NCBI RefSeq assembly: GCF_900115265.1
Contig: NZ_FOVU01000004.1
Span: 308,987-372,986 of the forward strand
Direction: 5' to 3'
Origin: Bradyrhizobium sp. Ghvi
Lineage (GTDB): Bacteria; Pseudomonadota; Alphaproteobacteria; Rhizobiales; Xanthobacteraceae
DNA length: 64,000 nucleotides
The position numbers and the translations under genes are program-made. Below the pieces are notes generated by a model that saw only the letters and a program-made list of their open reading frames with translations, ran no database searches and was not told the DNA's origin. Position 1 is the stretch's first letter. Every line of letters begins with the position of its first letter. This document shows, one piece after another, positions 62,901 through 64,000 of this stretch.

Positions 62901-64000
62901 ATGACGACCGAGCTCGCGCGCCGCATCGCTATCACGATCGGCGCGCTTCTCGTTTTTCTCCTCGGCAGACGTATTCCGGTTACCGGCTTTTGGACGTCGA
63001 ACGGCGCGCTCCCGCCAAGCGCAGTCGCCCGGTTGTCGGTCTTCTCTCTCGGTCTCATCCCTTATCTGAGTGCTGCGATCCTCGTTCGGTTGCTGTCGCT
63101 GGTCTGGACGCGACTCGGCGCGATCGAACGCTCCGGCGAGCGAGGCCGCGCCAGGATCTCGCGCTACACGCTGCTCCTGACCTTGCTGTTCACCTCGTTC
63201 CAGGGCTACGGCATCGCCACTGCCATTCAGAGGATTCCGGAGGTCGCCCCCGACTCCGGTGCATGGTTTGTGCTTTCGACGGCGGCCTCGATGGTTGGCG
63301 GCGTGTTCTTCCTGATCTGGCTCAGCGAGCAGATCACGCGCCATGGCATCGGCAATGGCCTCGCGCTGATTCTCAGCGTCGCCATGATCCCAGATCTCCC
63401 GAGCGAGCTCGCCGCGATTCTCGATTTAGTGCGCCGCGGCGCGGTTTCGGGCGATCTCGTGCTGGGCCACGCGGCCCTTTGGATCGCGATGGTGGTATTG
63501 ATCGTCGTCGTCGAATCTGCGCGGCGCAATGTGCCGGTGCAATTCTGCGAGCGCCGCATTGCTGATCGCGTGCTTCCGTCGCGCGCCGCCATCCTTCCGA
63601 TCAAGATCAACAGCGCCGGCTACCTGGTGCCGGTCACCGTGGGGCCGTGGTTGATCTATCTGCCGCTCGCATTTGCTGGCTTGATCTTCGATGCTGACAC
63701 GCCCTGGCTCAACGCGGCTTATGTCTATCTCCACTATGGCCAGCCGGCGCATCTCATCGTCGGATCGCTCGCCGTGTTCCTGCTCGCAATCGTCTACACA
63801 GCTTTCGTCATCGATCCCGATCACACCGCCGATTCGCTTACGCAGCAAGGCGGCGTCATCCCCGGCGTTCCCGGTGGCGAGGCCACCGCCGAATATCTCG
63901 ACCGTGTGGTGTCGTCGACGACGCTGTTCGGTGCGGCTTATCTGACGGTGATTTCGCTGACTCCGGAGGTGTTCTTGGCCTACGGGAATGCGCTAGGTTA
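62901..64000 (+). CDS. divergent second SecY-like translocon protein, 3' end outside window
   Basis: From the ATG at 62901 the frame has no stop in 366 codons up to the window edge. It aligns along its length with SecY: GALLVFLLGRRIP (helix 1), LIPYLSAAILVRLL (helix 2b), FQGYGIATA, WLSEQITRHGIGNGLALIL, ESARRNVPVQF (C4 loop), INSAGYLVPVTVGP (helix 7), TQQGGVIPGVPGGEATAEYL (C5 loop). Compared with the neighbour, between helix 1 and helix 2b it has 14 residues instead of 30, i.e. the plug helix is missing, and the C5 IRPGERT is VPGGEAT, so the key Arg is lost. A Gln in helix 2b is Arg. No strong ribosome site is seen, so translation may depend on secY. Function unknown. Confidence 0.85.
   Translation, partial: MTTELARRIAITIGALLVFLLGRRIPVTGFWTSNGALPPSAVARLSVFSLGLIPYLSAAILVRLLSLVWTRLGAIERSGERGRARISRYTLLLTLLFTSFQGYGIATAIQRIPEVAPDSGAWFVLSTAASMVGGVFFLIWLSEQITRHGIGNGLALILSVAMIPDLPSELAAILDLVRRGAVSGDLVLGHAALWIAMVVLIVVVESARRNVPVQFCERRIADRVLPSRAAILPIKINSAGYLVPVTVGPWLIYLPLAFAGLIFDADTPWLNAAYVYLHYGQPAHLIVGSLAVFLLAIVYTAFVIDPDHTADSLTQQGGVIPGVPGGEATAEYLDRVVSSTTLFGAAYLTVISLTPEVFLAYGNALG

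Overview
The window is GC-rich alphaproteobacterial chromosome, most likely Bradyrhizobium or a close relative. The evidence is the tRNA-Trp/secE/nusG/rplKAJL/rpoBC, str, S10 and spc gene order in one run, the form of the proteins, and many copies of palindromic intergenic repeats with arms like CGTCATTCCGGGGCG that are typical of this group. The genus is my inference from pattern recognition, not from a search.

Layout. 1-5.1 kb: a pentose/sugar uptake operon on + (xylulokinase, cut by the window start; ABC ATPase, permease and periplasmic binding protein), closed by a perfect terminator hairpin. 5.1-12.7 kb: accessory genes, namely a TetA-like efflux pump coupled to a lipid acyltransferase-like protein (both -), a frameshifted remnant of a GDP-fucose synthase, a DUF2231 membrane protein overlapping a sorbosone/PQQ-type sugar dehydrogenase lipoprotein, and an NAD-kinase-like gene with an SPFH protein gene divergent from an NrtR-like Nudix regulator. 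Two tandem 17-bp dyads lie in that divergent region. 12.9-18.4 kb: two MFS transporters, a beta-keto-acid cleavage enzyme and a CaiB-type CoA transferase. 18.5-28.1 kb: an acyl-CoA/lipid catabolism neighbourhood (TetR regulator, acyl-CoA dehydrogenase, phosphotransferase, NIPSNAP, ArgE-like deacetylase, two SDRs, histidine phosphatase, serine hydrolase) with many palindromic repeats and a decayed GIY-YIG gene.

28.3-64 kb: the core information-processing cluster, all on + except one gene. tRNA-Trp, secE, nusG, rplK, rplA, rplJ, rplL, rpoB and rpoC come first. Then comes an unusual three-gene cassette between rpoC and rpsL: an FAD oxidoreductase fused to a methyltransferase, an ABC exporter with Asp/Glu-rich ends, and an oppositely oriented FAD oxidoreductase whose poly-Ser tail is antisense to the exporter's acidic tail. 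It is followed by rpsL, rpsG, fusA, tuf, rpsJ and the complete S10-spc series to rplO and secY.

The most striking item is at the right edge. Thirteen bases after secY a second, divergent SecY-like gene starts and stays open to the end of the window. Compared with the neighbouring SecY it lacks about 16 residues over the plug region, and the conserved arginine of the C5 cytoplasmic loop is replaced. It looks like a specialised or decaying translocon channel paralogue.
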